A DNA stretch of 16,587 nt from JACTMJ01 sp039812845. Lineage in GTDB: Bacteria > Acidobacteriota > Terriglobia > Bryobacterales > Bryobacteraceae. This document shows positions 6,666 through 14,860 of this stretch, piece by piece. Within the stretch, counting starts at the first letter, position 1. Every line of letters begins with the position of its first letter. Where the stretch lies: NCBI GenBank assembly GCA_039812845.1, contig JBDIBK010000095.1, positions 1 through 16,587 of the forward strand, written 5' to 3'. The notes under the pieces were generated by a model. It was not told where the DNA came from and searched no databases. It saw only the letters and a list, made by a program, of their open reading frames with translations. A program made the translations under genes and the position numbers.

Positions 6666-9110
6666 ATGCGAAGCAACCGGCGAATGCGCTCCATGCTGCA
6701 CTTGGCGGCGGTGGCGCTCTTCGCGTTCGAGATGGCCGCGCTGTGGGCGCAGACCGAGAAACCGGATCCGCGCATCCTCAACCGGGCGGCGGAGTTGCAT
6801 GCCGCCAATCCGGCGTTCCGCGTCACCTTCCGCAAGGCCGGCCCCTTCCAGTTCGGCGAACGGATTTTCGTGGATTCCAACATTGCGGAGATCAGCAAGC
6901 GCTTGTATCCGCCCACGCATCCCGACGATCCGTACGAGGTGCGGTGCGATCGCGAAGCCGCCCTGCGTTTCGCGTACATGGGAGCGCTGCTGGAGGGTCC
7001 GGCCTCCTGCGGCGATTTTGCCGTTCCATGCCGTTACGCCTCGTTCCAGCGAACCATGCTGTTGGGGAACGTCTGGAAAGACAATGCCTGGGCCTTGATC
7101 AACGCCGTGCTGCCGCCGCTGACCCCGGGGCAATACCGGCTGGCCCTCCTCCTGCGGCTCCACGATGAGCGGCGCATTGAGGCGGAAACCCTTTCCCGGC
7201 TGAAGGGTGAGAAGCTCCCGGGGTTTGCCCCGGATGAGGAGTACCTCGTCTCCAATGTGCTTGAGTTCGAGGTGCTTCCGCTAAACGTCGAATGGGTAAA
7301 TTCCCGTCTCGCCGCCGTCTCCTCCCTGCGGCCGCCCGGCGGCTCGAAGCCTCCGGACCAGACCCGCCCGGTCCCCCAGACCCAGCCAGTCCCATGGTCC
7401 CGCCCAACGCTTCTTTTGAGTGATCCTCTTGCGGAGTTGCTCTTTCTCCCAACCGAGGCCGCGCTCTCCACAGCTTACGAATATTACGTCGAGAACGGAT
7501 TTCAGCCGCTTCTTGCCGCGTTCTACTACCATCCGGATCTTAAATTCTCCTGCCAGTTCCTGATGGCGCAAGTTTCCCAGCCGGACTATCCGCTGCTGCC
7601 AAAGATCCTGGAACACATCCCGCACGTTTGCGTGGACGCGGAACATCACTTCCAGCAGTATCGCGATGCCGGAACGCGAGGGGGCTACGCGGCGTATTAT
7701 GCGTCGCTGCAGTTGCGCTTCGCGGACTACGACCGCTTCCGCTTGCAGCTCGCGCGTTTCTTGGCCGGGCGACTGCTGCGGGAACCGGAGAATGAAGCCG
7801 CGCTCCAAGGTTTAATCGAGGCAACCGCCGCCTTGTACCGTCGAACCCTCGTCACGGAAGAAATGAAAAGCGAACTCGCGGCGCTGCTTCCCATCCTGGA
7901 GCCGAGACTGCGCTCCTACAGCATTCCCATTCAGCGAATGCTTCTGGCGCGCCAAGGCCTGTTGCCGGATGAGGCAGCCACCGCGATGGCCTTCAAGGTT
8001 CTCGAGGAACGCTGGCCCGAATCGCTCTGTGTCGACGGCAAGCTGCGCGCCGGCCGGGAGCCCCATTCCTGGATGCATCTTCGCCGGGTCGCCTTCGGCC
8101 GGATCCTGAAATCGGACCCCGCGCGCGCCAAGGAGATCGTCACGGAGATGCTCGAGCGAAAAGACCCCACCCTCAATTCCGATCTCGTCCTGTCCCTGCC
8201 CTTCGCCGTGCCGGTTCCGCCGGCCTTGCTCGCCGCGGACAGTGCCGTAAATCTGGTCCCAACCCCATGCAGGGTATATCGCGAGACTCAGGTGATCCGT
8301 CAATTGCACCTCCAGTCGCTGCCGCTCGAGGAGCTGGAGAACCTTGCTCGCACCGAGCGGGTTATGGTTACAAAGACGACGTCCGCGCCGGCGGTCTTGC
8401 TCGATAGGGATCCCAAGCGCTTCGCCGCGCTGATCGTCGAGCTGCTTCGCGCGGGTGACGAACGGGCGGCGGAGTTTACGAGCCTGCTTCTCTGGGATCG
8501 GCGCATCTACTACGAAGTCCCGCCGGCTATTTTCGATGAAATGGGACTGGCCTTGCTGGAGCGTCCGGAACTGGAATCCCAGGCCCTCGGCGCCCGCGCG
8601 CTTCGGCTGAGTTGGAAGGACCACAAGGATCTGCTCACCGAGCGATTCAAGAAGATCGACCGTTCCCTGCTCACGCGCGACACGGACGAAGCAGCCCTCG
8701 AGCGCGCGGAAGCGGCTTTCCGGGATGCAATCTCACGCGGCCTTGGATGGCTAACAACCAAAGAGGAGATCGTCGCGTTGCACCGCTATTGCGATTTCGA
8801 ACTGTGTATGGCGGGGCTTGAGTCCGATATTCAGCATCTGCAGCCAGCCATCTCCATGTCGATCGATGAGGCGGACGCGTTCCAGCCCCAGACGACGATC
8901 CGCTTTGCCCAGTACCACGACCAGCAATCCGTCCTCTACGACAACGAAGATACCCTCAATCTCATCCGACGCTATCCGCGTGAAACGCCCATCCGCATCC
9001 GCCGCTGGATCCTGCGCGCGCCGCAGCGCCCTCTCGGCATCGAAATGGTCTGGCGCTCTAGACTCCTCGCCGAAGGCTTCCAGGACGTAGAGATTGAGCT
9101 TGAGCCGTGA
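6666..9110 (+). CDS. Large exported protein, beta-rich N-terminus plus helical repeat C-terminus, unknown function
   Basis: An 814-residue protein not matched to a known family. The signal peptide is short and clear (MRSNRRMRSMLHLAAVALFA, likely cleavage after LWA near 28). The part to about residue 222 is beta-rich, with an FRVTFRKAGPFQFGERI segment and a PLTPGQYRLALLLRL segment that look like a sandwich domain. A proline-rich linker (223-247) follows. From about 250 the sequence turns strongly helical with many Leu/Ala/Arg/Glu heptad-like stretches, suggesting an alpha-solenoid (HEAT-like) scaffold, and ends in a mixed beta segment (EMVWRSRLLAEGFQDVEIEL). No active-site signature was seen. 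The start at 6666 has GGAAGGAGA just upstream; the open frame extends further back, but that part is arginine-rich and not signal-like. It follows the 813-residue gene by 70 bp, most likely in one operon. Confidence 0.82.
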   Translation: MRSNRRMRSMLHLAAVALFAFEMAALWAQTEKPDPRILNRAAELHAANPAFRVTFRKAGPFQFGERIFVDSNIAEISKRLYPPTHPDDPYEVRCDREAALRFAYMGALLEGPASCGDFAVPCRYASFQRTMLLGNVWKDNAWALINAVLPPLTPGQYRLALLLRLHDERRIEAETLSRLKGEKLPGFAPDEEYLVSNVLEFEVLPLNVEWVNSRLAAVSSLRPPGGSKPPDQTRPVPQTQPVPWSRPTLLLSDPLAELLFLPTEAALSTAYEYYVENGFQPLLAAFYYHPDLKFSCQFLMAQVSQPDYPLLPKILEHIPHVCVDAEHHFQQYRDAGTRGGYAAYYASLQLRFADYDRFRLQLARFLAGRLLREPENEAALQGLIEATAALYRRTLVTEEMKSELAALLPILEPRLRSYSIPIQRMLLARQGLLPDEAATAMAFKVLEERWPESLCVDGKLRAGREPHSWMHLRRVAFGRILKSDPARAKEIVTEMLERKDPTLNSDLVLSLPFAVPVPPALLAADSAVNLVPTPCRVYRETQVIRQLHLQSLPLEELENLARTERVMVTKTTSAPAVLLDRDPKRFAALIVELLRAGDERAAEFTSLLLWDRRIYYEVPPAIFDEMGLALLERPELESQALGARALRLSWKDHKDLLTERFKKIDRSLLTRDTDEAALERAEAAFRDAISRGLGWLTTKEEIVALHRYCDFELCMAGLESDIQHLQPAISMSIDEADAFQPQTTIRFAQYHDQQSVLYDNEDTLNLIRRYPRETPIRIRRWILRAPQRPLGIEMVWRSRLLAEGFQDVEIELEP

Positions 9111-9132
9111 CCGATGCCGCATGCCCGCGCCC

Positions 9133-9156
9133 CGCGTTCTGTCACCGCAAAACGCG
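9133..9156. repeat. Small inverted repeat between the 814-residue gene and the ankyrin gene
   Basis: CGCGTT (9133-9138) and AACGCG (9151-9156) are reverse complements with a 12-base loop, located 22 bases after the upstream stop codon. No T-run follows. It may be a weak terminator or mRNA end structure; chance is possible at this GC content. Confidence 0.3.
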
Positions 9157-9198
9157 AACATCGCGGAGTATCATTGAACCATTCGGAGCAAGCCCGAT

Positions 9199-9834
9199 AT
9201 GGATATGAAAGCCGCCATCGAAACCGGAGACGCGGAAGCGCTGCACCGTCTGCTCGCGGAACGCCCGTCGCGGGCGGACGAATTGATCCAATGGGGCCAT
9301 TGCCGCACCCACCCGCTCCACTACATCTCCGACATGCTGTTCACCGGCGTGCTGCGGGAAGGGCGGGAACTCGCGCTCGTGGATTCCCTCATTGAGGCGG
9401 GCTCGGACGTTAACTTCGATAGCGGCCGCACCGGCGAAACGCCCCTCATCGGAGCCGCCAGTCTCGGCGCGGAAGCGGTCGGGCTCCGGTTGCTGGAAGC
9501 CGGAGCGGACCCCGCCGTTCGCGGACTGTTCGGCGCCACCGCTCTCCACTGGGCTGCCCTGCTCGGCGAAGACCGGCTCGCCGCGAAGCTGATCCCCGTC
9601 TCGGACCTCAACCTGAAAGACCGGGAATACCACTCCCCGCCCCTGGGCTGGGCCATTCACGGCTGGTCGAACCCGCCCGCCGGGAACCGCGGCCGCCAGG
9701 GCGAAGTCGTCGCGCTCCTGGCAGCCGCCGGAGCCGGCATCCAGCCGGAGTGGCTCGCCTCCCCGGAAGTCCAGGCCGATCCCGCCATGCTCGCACTGCT
9801 CCAGCGAAACCCGCCCCCGGACGGCCCCGAATAG
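9199..9834 (+). CDS. Ankyrin-repeat protein
   Basis: A 211-residue protein with no signal peptide or membrane segment, so probably cytoplasmic. Ankyrin repeats give protein-binding surfaces. Repeat signatures are seen at about 41-76 (LVDSLIEAGSDVNFDSG at the end), 80-108 (TPLIGAASLGAEAVGLRLLEAGADP) and 113-140 (TALHWAALLGEDRLAAKLIP). Weaker ones lie at the N-terminus (AIETGDAEALHRLLAERP) and near 148-180 (GWAIHGWSN ... VVALLAAAGAG). The ATG at 9199 has GGAG ten bases upstream. The next ATG (M3) is two codons on and cannot be excluded. It follows the two large exported proteins by 88 bp and could be read through from them, but its place in the cell is different, so a shared job is uncertain. 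Confidence 0.88.
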   Translation: MDMKAAIETGDAEALHRLLAERPSRADELIQWGHCRTHPLHYISDMLFTGVLREGRELALVDSLIEAGSDVNFDSGRTGETPLIGAASLGAEAVGLRLLEAGADPAVRGLFGATALHWAALLGEDRLAAKLIPVSDLNLKDREYHSPPLGWAIHGWSNPPAGNRGRQGEVVALLAAAGAGIQPEWLASPEVQADPAMLALLQRNPPPDGPE

Positions 9835-10057
9835 CCCCGCTCTCCCTGGCCGCGAGGCCCCACGCAAAGCGCCTCGGAGAGATGCGATCAACGCCCGCGC
9901 CGCCCGACAAGCGGCTGTCCGCGGAGCCTCGGAAACCGGCGAAAAAAGAGAGGCCTCCCACTTCCCGTGCAAGCTCTCGTTCTCCGCGAAACCCTCTTGG
10001 CCTATCCCCCAAAGAGAGCGCGCCCGTGCGCATCGCAACGCAGCCGGATCTCCCGGC
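9835..10057. other. 223-bp convergent intergenic region, with a weak hairpin
   Basis: This lies between the 3' ends of the ankyrin gene (plus) and the glycoamylase gene (minus). CGAGGC (9853-9858) pairs with GCCTCG (9871-9876) across 12 bases, 18 bases after the ankyrin stop, but without a T-run. On the minus strand a T6 run (9947-9942) follows a GAGGCCTC palindrome and may help end the glycoamylase transcript. No convincing gene is seen. Confidence 0.4.
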
Positions 10058-11335
10058 CTACTTGGCTCGCACGATCCCTGCCGCATCGAGCGCCCGCGGA
10101 ATCTCGCGGTTCTTCATGAACCAAGACCAGCTTCGCCCAGACCGGTAGTTCTCAATGCTGAGAAGCGAGATCCCGGCGTCAATGCCCACGACATCCGGAC
10201 CCACCCAATCGCCGGCGGGTTCGAACGCCGACGGGAACCCATACCGCGAATAGACGCGCTCGCCAAACCGTTCCTTCAACACGCGAATCGCCGGCAGAGC
10301 GATGTCCGGCGTCAGCATCAGCGAGCCGATCGAAGCGTAGGGCACCACCGATCCGTCGATGCTCTTGTCGCGGGGCGGCCCTTTCCATCCCACGTAGCCC
10401 TTCTTGCTGTCCGATGCGGAGATGCCCCACACGTTCTCCGAATATCCGGGAAACTCCGTGCGCAGATCGATGCAGAACTGCCTGTGCGCCCGAATCGCCG
10501 TTACCGAATTCTCAAAGTAGTCGGCGAACGGCTTCCGGTTTTCCCTGCGCCCCCGGAAATCGACGAACGCCTGCGAGTATTGGTAGGTGAACAGCCCGGC
10601 GTGGCCGAGATAGCGGCGGCCGCCATACTCGTTCCAGTCGCGTTTCCACGCCCACCACGATTCCGCCGGCAGCGGATGCGTGGGAGACCCAATCCCCAAT
10701 AGGTAGAGAATCGGATGCTCACTGTACGTGTCCCAGTAGTGCGGGATGAAGCCGGATTCCGGCCGCCAGCCATGGGAGAGCAGCGCGGTTCCATTGAGCA
10801 TCCAGGGGAAATCGATGCGCTCGTAGATTTCGGTCGCCAGCTTTGCGGCCTCCCGGTTGTCGCTCATCGCCTGCCGGATTGTCAGCACCCCGCCGACAAG
10901 CAGCGCGGTGTCGATCGAAGAGAGTTCACTCTTCCACAAACGCTCCCCGTTGCGGGTGTCGATGAAGTGATAGAACCACCCGCGCTCGTGAGGCACTTTC
11001 CGTGCGAAGAATCGCAGCGTGTTCAGGGCGCGCTGGCGAACCGCCGCCTTCGGCTGCCAGCCGCGCCGCTCCGCGATTGCCAGCGCGCTCAGCGCGAAGC
11101 CGGTGGAGGCGATGCTGCCCACATGAATCCGGTCCTCGCGATGAGGCGAGCCGTCCCTTCGCGCCCGGTCGCGCGCGATTCCCGTCTCGGGGTCGGAGTT
11201 CTCCCAAAAGTAGAGAAAGCACCGCCGCGCCAGGTCGTCCAGCATGGCATCGTCGCTCTCCGCCGGCCACACCAGACCCGGAGCCGCGAGTGAACCCGAA
11301 AGCAGGGATAGAGCGCTCCTGCGTGTCGGCATCAT
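10058..11335 (-). CDS. Secreted glycoamylase-family glycoside hydrolase (PF10091, GH144-like)
   Basis: A 425-residue exported protein of the glycoamylase-like (PF10091) type, whose characterised GH144 relatives are endo-beta-1,2-glucanases with an (alpha/alpha)6 barrel. Family marks are FLYFWENSDPETGIARDR (about 41-58), IASTGFALSALAIAERRGW (74-92), the acidic ELSSIDTALLVGGV region (about 136-150), HGWRPESGFIPHYWDTYSEH and YSENVWGISASDSKKGY, ending with the usual GIDAGISLLSIENYRSG block. The N-terminus PTRRSALSLLSGSLAAPG is twin-arginine-like. The first of two tandem ATGs (11335 and 11332) overlaps the receptor's TGA as TGATG, with only a weak GAGG 11 bases upstream, so translation is probably coupled. 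Placement next to a TonB receptor and a LacI regulator supports a role in glycan breakdown. The family call is good; the exact substrate is inferred. Confidence 0.85.
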   Translation of the reverse strand: MMPTRRSALSLLSGSLAAPGLVWPAESDDAMLDDLARRCFLYFWENSDPETGIARDRARRDGSPHREDRIHVGSIASTGFALSALAIAERRGWQPKAAVRQRALNTLRFFARKVPHERGWFYHFIDTRNGERLWKSELSSIDTALLVGGVLTIRQAMSDNREAAKLATEIYERIDFPWMLNGTALLSHGWRPESGFIPHYWDTYSEHPILYLLGIGSPTHPLPAESWWAWKRDWNEYGGRRYLGHAGLFTYQYSQAFVDFRGRRENRKPFADYFENSVTAIRAHRQFCIDLRTEFPGYSENVWGISASDSKKGYVGWKGPPRDKSIDGSVVPYASIGSLMLTPDIALPAIRVLKERFGERVYSRYGFPSAFEPAGDWVGPDVVGIDAGISLLSIENYRSGRSWSWFMKNREIPRALDAAGIVRAK

Positions 11336-14300
11336 CAGAAGGAAAACCTCGCCTGAAGTTCGACAATGCGGCCGGCGTACGCGCCTTGCGCCTGCCCAAA
11401 GAGCGGGTTGCTCGTCTTGCCGTCCGTGCTGATCGTAGTGTTGATGTTCGTCAGGTTGATCTTGTTGAAGACGTTATACACGTTTGCCTGAAGATTGAGT
11501 TTCGCCGCTTCGCCGAAGATCCTCGTCGCCGGCAATCCGAAGGACTTTGCAATCGTCGCGTCGAAGCCCAGATAACGCGGACCGCGGAAGGAGTTCCGCC
11601 CCACTTCCGGCGCGGGCGGCCTTCCGTTGGCGGGCCAAGTCGGCACCACGAAGTAAGCTAGAGCGCCTTTCGGGAAGTTCCCGTTCGGACGCTGGAACGT
11701 CGAGTTGCTGAAATCGCTTTCGGCGCCCCCGAGATAGGCCGCCGGCCGCAGCGTCGAATAGCCGCTGTTGGGGAAAACCACGTTGCCACCCGTATTGCTG
11801 TAAGTGGGCGTCCACGGGAAGCCCGAGTGTGCGTTCAGAATCCCGCTCAGCGTCCAGCCGCCCGCCACTTTCTCCACCCACCCATTGCCGCCGCGGAAGA
11901 GCTTCGGCGTCCAAACGGCCCACGTCTTGAAGTCGTGCGTCACATCGAAATCCGACGGACCGTCGGAGTAGCTGATGTCGAACGGATAGTGGTCCGTGTA
12001 GTAGTCCTGTGAGCCCTGGTCGGTATTGCGGCTCAATCTGTACTGCACGTCGAGCGTGAATGTGCTTGAGAACCGGCGCTGCACCTGCGCCTGCATTGCG
12101 TTATAGTGCGCCGCGGCGTCGTTGGAGAACCAGAAGAGCCGGTTCACGCGCGGGTTCAGGTTCGGGTAGTTGGTGATGCTCAGGTTCCTCTGGCGGCTGT
12201 AGTTGCGCGTTTGGCTCCCCGAATAGCCCAGGGTCGCAACCCAGTCCTTGGCGAAGTTGTACTGCGTATCGAACGAATAGCGGTAAGTGATGGGAGTGTT
12301 CTGCTCTTCCGGAAATCCGTTAAGGTTCACGGCCGCCCCTCCAACAGGCAGCCCTGAAGTGGCGTCGAACGTCTGCACCGCCGCTGGGTTCACCGGCCAG
12401 TTGGAGAACTGCTTCGGGTCGTCCGGCGTCGCGTAGAGAATGTTCGCCCCCGTCAGCGTCAGGTTCGTGATCCACGGGGGATTTGATCGCCCATTCGAGA
12501 GCGTCGCCAGTTGCTGGACGTTGTAGCCGATCCCGAAGCCGCCCCGGAAAACCATCTTCTCCCCGAGCATCTTCGGGTTCCAAGAAGCGCCCACCTGCGG
12601 CCCGAAGTTGGCCCAGTTCGTCGACGCCAGCCGGTCGCCGATCTTCATACGCAGGCCGGTCAGAGCCGCATCCCCGGAACCCAATATCGGATTGCTGATG
12701 ACATTGCCGTCGGCCATCATCGGCGAGTAATACTCATAACGCAGGCCCAGATTCAGCGTCAGATTGGGCCGCAGCTTCCAATCGTCCTGGATGAACAGCG
12801 CGGCGATCGTGAAATGAAGGTTCTTTTCGTTGTCCGACGGCATCCCGTTCGAGGGATTGAAATTGCCGCTCTCCTGGTAGGGCGCATCGTTCGCATAGCT
12901 CCATAGATTGCGGAATGCGAATGAGGGCCGCGCCGAACCGGCGCTCCGGTCAAGGAAATGCGCGCGCGAGTAGTCTCCGCCAAATTTCAGGAAGTGGCGG
13001 CCGCGGATGTTGCTCACCGTGTCTCGGATGTTCCACGTCCCCTGGTCGAACACTCCCGGTCCCGAAGGCCCGAAGCGTTGGAGCCCCACCGCGCCGTGCC
13101 CGTCGATGTTGCTCACCGGCAAACCCCACGGCTGATCCCGGTTGGATTTCGTCTCGTCGAACTTCCACCCGCTCAGGCCGAACCGCGCCTCGTTGATCAG
13201 CGACGGCGAGATCGTCCGCGTCCAGATGCCGGTCCAGGACCGCGAGAGGCGGTCCGAAGCCCACTGGTTCAGCTGGCGCGCGGGGCCGTTGATCGAGTGT
13301 GTAATCGTGGGCACCCAGTAAACGCTCACCGCCAGCGTGTCCTTCTGTGTGGGGTTGTAGTCGAGCCGCCCGTTAAACTGCTCATTCGTGGAATTGCTGG
13401 GCGTCATCGTGATATGCCGGATCGCGTCCGGAATCCCGTCGAAGCCGTTGCCAATTCCATACGGCGTTCCCGGCTTCCCGAACGACGGATCCGCCGTGCC
13501 GAGCGGCGTTGTCAGCGGCGAGCCCAGATCGAGGCCTTTCGGCGTATCCTGGCACTGCGTCGCGGGCAGCCCCACCTGCGAACAAGTCAGCGGGGACACT
13601 CCGCCGGAAAGAGGCGCCTGCCCCTGGAAGGAGAGCATCCGCCGAGCCTTGCTGTTCGCCGGCCCAGCCATGTCCATATACTCCTGCGTTTGGAACCATG
13701 CCAGGCCCTGGTTTCTCGATCCGCTTCGCAGCGTTTCATAGGAGAAGAAGGCGAAAACCTTGTTCTTCACGATCGGCCCGCCCAGGCTTCCGCCGAACTG
13801 GTTGAACCGGTTCAGATCCTTGCGCACGGGCGAGGGGATGCCCGGCCCGTTCCACCGCTGGAATGCGTTCAATCCGGGCCGGTGCCACTTGAAGAAGCCG
13901 CTGCCGTGCAGCTCGTTCGTGCCGTTCCGCGAGATCACCTGAATCTGCGCGCCGCTGTTGCGCCCGTTCTCGGCCGTGTAATTGTTCGCGACAACCTTGA
14001 TCTCCTTGATCGACTCTTCGTTCGGAGTCACCACCGCCGAACCGGCCCACGACACGCTGTTCACGCCGACGCCGTCCACCTGAATGTTGTTCGAGTTCTG
14101 GCGCGTGCCGTTTGCGATCACCTGCGGCCCGTTCTCAATGAAGAAGATGCTGTTCGTCGCGCCCGATGCCGGGCGGTTCACTCCCGGCATCGATGTTGTC
14201 CCGCCGCCCACCGAAATCGCTCCGTCGCCGAACACCCCCGGCGTCAGTCTGGCAAGCTGGAAAGGGTCGCGGGCAAACGACGGCAGGTTCTCGATCTCCC

Positions 14301-14733
14301 GGGTCGTAATCGTGCCCTCAATCATCGCGCTTTCGGTCTTGAGCAGCGGGACCGCGGACTCCGAAACCGTCACCGATTCCGTCACCTGGCCCACCTCCAG
14401 CCCGACATTCAGCGAGTGAATCTGCTCGGCGATCACCAGGACGTCCGAGAAGACCCGTTTCGTGAAGCCCGTTTTCTCCACTTCCACCGAGTACCTTCCC
14501 GGCGCAAGGCCGGGAACGGCGTACGCCCCGCTGCCGTTGGTCTCGGTCGTGCGCGTGACGCCGGTTTCGAGGCTCGTCACGCTCACCCTCGCCCCAGGCA
14601 CAAGGGTGTCGCTAGCGTCGGTCACCACTCCCTGCAGGCCTCCGCGAAATTGCGCCCGGGCCGGCAGAATCAGGATTGATAGAACGAGGGCCGCGGCGCT
14701 TGCCACGGAAATCCAGCGCGGTAATGATTTCAT
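11335..14733 (-). CDS. TonB-dependent receptor, Oar-like, with carboxypeptidase-regulatory-like domain
   Basis: A 1132-residue outer-membrane receptor of the large Oar/CarboxypepD_reg type that is abundant in Acidobacteriota. A signal peptide ends at ARA (25-27). Residues 33-115 form the carboxypeptidase-regulatory-like fold (GVVTDASDTLVPGARVSV ... TNGSGAYAVPGLAPGRYSVE). The plug follows at roughly 120-275, with REIENLPSFARDPFQLARL, NNIQVDGVGVN and QIQVISRNGTNELHGSGFF. The long remainder is beta-barrel and ends in the aromatic ELQARFSF. The start at 14733 has GGAGG six bases upstream. It should carry large substrates across the outer membrane with TonB energy. No SusD-like partner is present; the coupled downstream glycoamylase suggests an oligosaccharide. 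The promoter and paired dyads upstream point to control by the divergent LacI regulator. Confidence 0.93.
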   Translation of the reverse strand: MKSLPRWISVASAAALVLSILILPARAQFRGGLQGVVTDASDTLVPGARVSVTSLETGVTRTTETNGSGAYAVPGLAPGRYSVEVEKTGFTKRVFSDVLVIAEQIHSLNVGLEVGQVTESVTVSESAVPLLKTESAMIEGTITTREIENLPSFARDPFQLARLTPGVFGDGAISVGGGTTSMPGVNRPASGATNSIFFIENGPQVIANGTRQNSNNIQVDGVGVNSVSWAGSAVVTPNEESIKEIKVVANNYTAENGRNSGAQIQVISRNGTNELHGSGFFKWHRPGLNAFQRWNGPGIPSPVRKDLNRFNQFGGSLGGPIVKNKVFAFFSYETLRSGSRNQGLAWFQTQEYMDMAGPANSKARRMLSFQGQAPLSGGVSPLTCSQVGLPATQCQDTPKGLDLGSPLTTPLGTADPSFGKPGTPYGIGNGFDGIPDAIRHITMTPSNSTNEQFNGRLDYNPTQKDTLAVSVYWVPTITHSINGPARQLNQWASDRLSRSWTGIWTRTISPSLINEARFGLSGWKFDETKSNRDQPWGLPVSNIDGHGAVGLQRFGPSGPGVFDQGTWNIRDTVSNIRGRHFLKFGGDYSRAHFLDRSAGSARPSFAFRNLWSYANDAPYQESGNFNPSNGMPSDNEKNLHFTIAALFIQDDWKLRPNLTLNLGLRYEYYSPMMADGNVISNPILGSGDAALTGLRMKIGDRLASTNWANFGPQVGASWNPKMLGEKMVFRGGFGIGYNVQQLATLSNGRSNPPWITNLTLTGANILYATPDDPKQFSNWPVNPAAVQTFDATSGLPVGGAAVNLNGFPEEQNTPITYRYSFDTQYNFAKDWVATLGYSGSQTRNYSRQRNLSITNYPNLNPRVNRLFWFSNDAAAHYNAMQAQVQRRFSSTFTLDVQYRLSRNTDQGSQDYYTDHYPFDISYSDGPSDFDVTHDFKTWAVWTPKLFRGGNGWVEKVAGGWTLSGILNAHSGFPWTPTYSNTGGNVVFPNSGYSTLRPAAYLGGAESDFSNSTFQRPNGNFPKGALAYFVVPTWPANGRPPAPEVGRNSFRGPRYLGFDATIAKSFGLPATRIFGEAAKLNLQANVYNVFNKINLTNINTTISTDGKTSNPLFGQAQGAYAGRIVELQARFSF

Positions 14734-14755
14734 GACGAACCTCCACTTCCGCCCA

Positions 14756-14768
14756 CTAAAAGGTTTTA
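14756..14768. promoter_or_regulatory. Putative LacI-family operator, proximal site
   Basis: CTAAAAGGTTTTA contains the dyad TAAAA-GG-TTTTA (14757-14768). It lies just downstream of the predicted transcript start of the receptor operon, where a bound repressor would block RNA polymerase. It resembles the distal site at 14809-14822. Confidence 0.5.
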
Positions 14769-14776
14769 TTAAAGGC

Positions 14777-14805
14777 AGTCTAGGCGACGAACGGGTGCGT
14801 GTCAA
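14777..14805 (-). promoter_or_regulatory. Sigma-70-type promoter of the receptor-glycoamylase operon
   Basis: On the minus strand a perfect TTGACA (14805-14800) is followed after 17 bases by TAGACT (14782-14777, 4 of 6 to TATAAT). Transcription should start near 14770, giving a leader of about 37 bases with the GGAGG ribosome site. This is the best promoter in the window. Confidence 0.7.
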
Positions 14806-14808
14806 GAG

Positions 14809-14822
14809 AAAAATCGTTTTAG
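14809..14822. promoter_or_regulatory. Putative LacI-family operator, distal site
   Basis: Read on the minus strand, CTAAAACGATTTTT has AAAA and TTTT arms around CGA and matches the proximal site (CTAAAAGG followed by T-rich) in its first six bases. It lies three bases upstream of the -35 box of the receptor promoter and 38 bases upstream of the LacI-family gene, so it could also serve autoregulation. Confidence 0.45.
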
Positions 14823-14860
14823 TAATTGATATCTTGGCTCGCCCGTGAGAACATGCATTC

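Noticed and set aside
5810..6979. Minus-strand open frame of 389 codons across the two orphan genes
   Set aside because: It crosses the junction of two plus-strand genes that each have a signal peptide and ribosome site; its own product shows no domain or good start.
12958..14679. Long plus-strand open frame opposite the receptor gene (573 codons)
   Set aside because: Composition is dominated by Arg, His and Pro with no motif; the minus strand encodes a clear TonB-dependent receptor.
14828..14833. GATATC palindrome near the LacI-family gene as an operator
   Set aside because: Six bases is too short and it has no second copy; the CTAAAA-type dyads are better candidates.
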